A stretch of DNA of 64,000 nucleotides from Hellea sp039977295 (lineage in GTDB: Bacteria > Pseudomonadota > Alphaproteobacteria > Caulobacterales > Maricaulaceae). The DNA lies in contig JBDWDN010000012.1 of NCBI GenBank assembly GCA_039977295.1, positions 1,197,065 through 1,261,064 on the forward strand, in the 5' to 3' direction. Made by a program: the position numbers and the translations under genes. Below, piece after piece: positions 61,432-64,000 of this stretch. Under the pieces are notes generated by a model. The model saw only the letters and a program-made list of their open reading frames with translations. It was not told where the DNA came from and did no database searches. Positions within the stretch are counted from its first letter, which is position 1. The number at the start of each line of letters is the position of its first letter.

Positions 61432-63624
61432 ATGACGTTATATTCGAGATTATCTCTCACCGTAGCAGGGCTCGCCCTGCTCATGCTTTCAGGATGCAAT
61501 ACAGCTTCTGTGCCAAAAACAGAAGCTGACGCGTCTAAAAGCCGGGCTGAAAATATAGAGATAATTCGAGATGATTACGGCGTCCCCCATATTTACGGCA
61601 AGACAGACGCAGATGCAGTTTTCGGCATGCTCTATGCGCAGGCCGAAGATGACTTCGGCCGCATCGAACGCAATTATATTTGGGCCATCGGGCGGCTAGC
61701 TGAGGTAGAAGGCGAAAGCGCTATCTATAGCGATCTTCGCGCGCGGCTATATATGACGACAGACCAAGCCAAAGCCGCTTATGAGTCCGCGCCTGCGGCA
61801 TTAAAAGAACTCTGCGATGCTTACGCCGAAGGCCTGAATTATTATCTCGCCACCCATCCAGAGGTAAAACCAAAATTACTGACAAAATTTGAACCTTGGA
61901 TGCCGATGTTTTTCTCCGAAGGCTCAATCGGCGGCGATATTGAGCAAATCCCCCTACGCGGCATTACCGCCTTTTACGGAGGCGGCACGCCAAAACAGGC
62001 CCCGCTGCTCGCGCCAACACAGCCCGTAACATTTTCAGAACCTGGGGGCTCTAACGGCTTTGCAATATCAGGCGAGCTCACCAAAAGCGGCGACGCAATG
62101 CTGCTCATAAATCCCCATACATCATTCTACTTTCGCCCCGAAATTCATGTCGTCAGCGAAGAAGGTCTAAATGCTTATGGCGCTGTCACCTGGGGGCAGT
62201 TTTTTGTCTATCAGGGATTTTCTGAGAAAAATGGCTGGATGCATACCTCGACTTATGCTGACTTCATGGACGAATTTATAGAAGAGGTTTTCGAGCAAGA
62301 CGGAAAGCTCTATTACCGTTACGGCGATGAAGCCCGCCTCGTAAAAGTTTCAGAAATTTCGCTTAAGTTTAAAGATGGCGATCAAATGCGCACGCGGACA
62401 TTTCCCGCCTATCACACCCATCACGGCCCCATCACCCATATGCAAGACGGCAAATGGGTCGCAACCAAGATTAACTGGGATCCTGTCAACGCGCTTCAGC
62501 AATCCTTTATTCGTACCAAGACCAAAGGGCATGATGAATTTCGCGAGATGATGAATATTCGTACCAACTCATCCAACAACACTGTCTACGCCGATCAGCA
62601 AGGCAATATCGCCTATTATCACGGCAACTTCATGCCAAAGCGCAATACAGCATTTGACTATTCAAAACCCGTTGACGGCGCGAACCCTGCAACGGATTGG
62701 CAAGGTCTTCACACAGTCGAGGAATCAATCACGATTTTGAATCCCAAGAATGGCTGGATACAAAATGCCAATTCCACGCCTTTCACAGCCGCGCTAGACT
62801 ATAGCCCCAAGCCAGAGAATTACCCCGCCTATATGGCACCCGACAGTGAGAATTTTCGCGGCGTCCACGCGGTTCAAGTTCTCACGGGCCAAAAAGACTT
62901 TACTTTAGATAAGCTCATCGAGGTCGCCTATGACCCTCACCTTCCTGCCTTCGAGCGTCTCATTCCAGAGCTGATAAAAGCCTATGATGGCTCTAATGAT
63001 CGTAACGCCGAACTCGCCCCTGCTATCGACACATTGCGCAATTGGGATTTCAAAACAGACAAAGACTCGGCCGCAATGTCTCTCGCCCATTTTTACGGCA
63101 TGCAAATATTCAAAGACGTGCCCCGCCCGCGCGGAATGGGACGCTTTGAGCTCTTAAATAGTTACGCAGAGGGCTCGACATATTCTGAGCGCCTGAACAT
63201 TTTCGCCAAAGCCGTTTCGAAACTCGAAGAGGATTTTGGAAATTGGAATACGCCATGGGGAGAGATTAACCGCTTCCAACGCCTCAATGGCGACATCAAC
63301 CATGTCTTTGATGACAGCCAGCCCAGCCTGCCCGTGGGTCTGGCTTCTGCCACATGGGGCGCGCTCGCGGCTTATGGTCAACGCGGAAAAGTCACCACGA
63401 AACGCATTTACGGCACACGCGGCAATAGCTTTGTCGCCGTGGTGGAATTTGGCGACAAGGTCAAAGCCAAGAGCCTGCTCGCGGGCGGGCAAAGCGGAGA
63501 TCCTGAGTCGCCTCATTTTTATGATCAGGCGCAAAACTATGTGGACGGCGTGTTTAAGGATGTTCCTTATTATAAGGCCGATGTTGAGGCGCGGGCGGTT
63601 CGGCGGTATTCTCCTGGGGAGTAG
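61432..63624 (+). CDS. Penicillin-acylase family (Ntn hydrolase) lipoprotein
   Basis: 730 residues. Lipobox L-S-G-C near residue 22. The N-terminal alpha chain contains the characteristic IIRDDYGVPHIYGKTDADAVFG, and the autoproteolysis/nucleophile region reads EPGGSNGFAISG, with Ser207 becoming the N-terminal nucleophile after cleavage of Gly206-Ser207. This type includes penicillin, aculeacin A and acyl-homoserine-lactone acylases; the substrate cannot be read here. It pairs with the upstream lipoprotein peptidase. Confidence 0.88.
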   Translation: MTLYSRLSLTVAGLALLMLSGCNTASVPKTEADASKSRAENIEIIRDDYGVPHIYGKTDADAVFGMLYAQAEDDFGRIERNYIWAIGRLAEVEGESAIYSDLRARLYMTTDQAKAAYESAPAALKELCDAYAEGLNYYLATHPEVKPKLLTKFEPWMPMFFSEGSIGGDIEQIPLRGITAFYGGGTPKQAPLLAPTQPVTFSEPGGSNGFAISGELTKSGDAMLLINPHTSFYFRPEIHVVSEEGLNAYGAVTWGQFFVYQGFSEKNGWMHTSTYADFMDEFIEEVFEQDGKLYYRYGDEARLVKVSEISLKFKDGDQMRTRTFPAYHTHHGPITHMQDGKWVATKINWDPVNALQQSFIRTKTKGHDEFREMMNIRTNSSNNTVYADQQGNIAYYHGNFMPKRNTAFDYSKPVDGANPATDWQGLHTVEESITILNPKNGWIQNANSTPFTAALDYSPKPENYPAYMAPDSENFRGVHAVQVLTGQKDFTLDKLIEVAYDPHLPAFERLIPELIKAYDGSNDRNAELAPAIDTLRNWDFKTDKDSAAMSLAHFYGMQIFKDVPRPRGMGRFELLNSYAEGSTYSERLNIFAKAVSKLEEDFGNWNTPWGEINRFQRLNGDINHVFDDSQPSLPVGLASATWGALAAYGQRGKVTTKRIYGTRGNSFVAVVEFGDKVKAKSLLAGGQSGDPESPHFYDQAQNYVDGVFKDVPYYKADVEARAVRRYSPGE

Positions 63625-63738
63625 TGTGGGTGATATTTGATGTGGGCTGCTTAGCGGCCTAGTGAATCTCTAAGCTCGGTAAAACTGGGTCATTTTTGAT
63701 AAAATCTGACGTCCCGAATTTTTGACAGGATTGGGAGT
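63625..63738. other. Intergenic region after the acylase gene
   Basis: No recognisable terminator or gene is seen between the acylase stop and the minus-strand open frame. Confidence 0.4.
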
Positions 63739-63984
63739 TTAGCGGGCATAAGGTTTTTTGCATTTGCAATCATGATTTAGTGCTGAAATTTCAACATCCA
63801 CAATTTTTCTACCACATCTATTGATAAACACCCTATCAACAACTATATCTAGCTTGCTCGCATAATTTTCAGTGCAGGGCCAACTTTTGGTGCCAGCATA
63901 CTGGGAATGCGCAGGTCGATACGACGCGTTCGCGTTTCTATCGGCTTTCGGGTCGCTAAGTCGCGCGGTTGTATTGCCGCCGAA
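63739..63984 (-). other. Open frame without an ATG, possible gene fragment
   Basis: The minus strand has 81 open codons plus a TAA (63739-63741), bounded upstream by a TAG (63985-63987). The frame encodes a basic, Cys-containing segment (C-K-C-K-K-P-Y near the end), with no ATG. A GTG could give about 30 residues. It may be a degraded gene or chance. No family is recognised. Confidence 0.3.
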
Positions 63985-64000
63985 CTAAGTCCCGTAGGGC

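Overview
The window is a contiguous chromosomal segment of an alphaproteobacterium, most likely from the Caulobacterales/Maricaulales (Hyphomonadaceae-like) group. The evidence is a divK-pleD pair, a TTAA-N7-TTAA CtrA-type box upstream of ftsZ, an alphaproteobacterial GAAC-N7-GAAC LexA-type box in front of dinB, a zwf-pgl-edd-glk Entner-Doudoroff operon, and a dcw cluster joined to lpxC-bamD-recN-ligA. Base composition is roughly 50% G+C. I see no tRNA, rRNA, CRISPR array, insertion sequence or prophage.

Layout. 1-4.9 kb: end of a repeat-containing protein, two secreted hypothetical proteins, queE-queC (7-deazaguanine biosynthesis) and recQ. 4.9-7.4 kb: an MsbA-like ABC exporter and a SOUL haem-binding protein. 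7.5-13.7 kb: the glucose catabolic operon zwf-pgl-edd-glk (minus strand) and its adjacent LacI-type regulator; a near-identical palindrome lies in front of both zwf and the regulator. 13.7-16.8 kb: a sparse intergenic stretch with a 25-residue membrane peptide gene, then a trimeric autotransporter adhesin built from a duplicated head. 16.9-27.7 kb (plus strand): ruvX, pyrB with a fused N-terminal helix-turn-helix domain, a pseudo-dihydroorotase (pyrC'), plsY, dprA, topA, rnr, a NUDIX hydrolase and rpmG. 27.7-29.5 kb: pleD and divK (cell-cycle and c-di-GMP control). 29.7-31.1 kb: dinB. 31.1-34.6 kb: accessory genes (thioredoxin-like lipoprotein, trypsin-like protease, BASS transporter, a broken copy of the protease tail, TfoX-like, DUF1330, MAPEG). 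34.7-59.0 kb: an almost gapless minus-strand run mraZ-rsmH-ftsL-ftsI-murE-murF-mraY-murD-ftsW-murG-murC-murB-(lipoprotein)-ddl-ftsQ-ftsA-ftsZ-lpxC-bamD-recN-ligA. 59.2-63.6 kb: an M3 metallopeptidase lipoprotein and a penicillin-acylase-type lipoprotein.

How the genes work together. The dcw run makes lipid-linked peptidoglycan precursor, exports it and builds the septum; lpxC and bamD add outer-membrane biogenesis. DivK/PleD and the CtrA-type box upstream of ftsZ point to Caulobacter-like cell-cycle control. The ED operon looks repressed by its neighbour through the paired palindromes.

Items that look least ordinary: (i) a DNA-binding-type domain fused to aspartate carbamoyltransferase directly behind a 9-bp-arm inverted repeat; (ii) a nested, three-way-junction-like inverted repeat between murC and murB; (iii) an AT-rich lipoprotein gene wedged between murB and ddl; (iv) a synonymously diverged second copy of the ligA 3' end downstream of ligA; (v) a truncated, frameshifted duplicate of the protease gene on the far side of the BASS transporter. 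All family assignments were made by reading the sequence; no database was searched.
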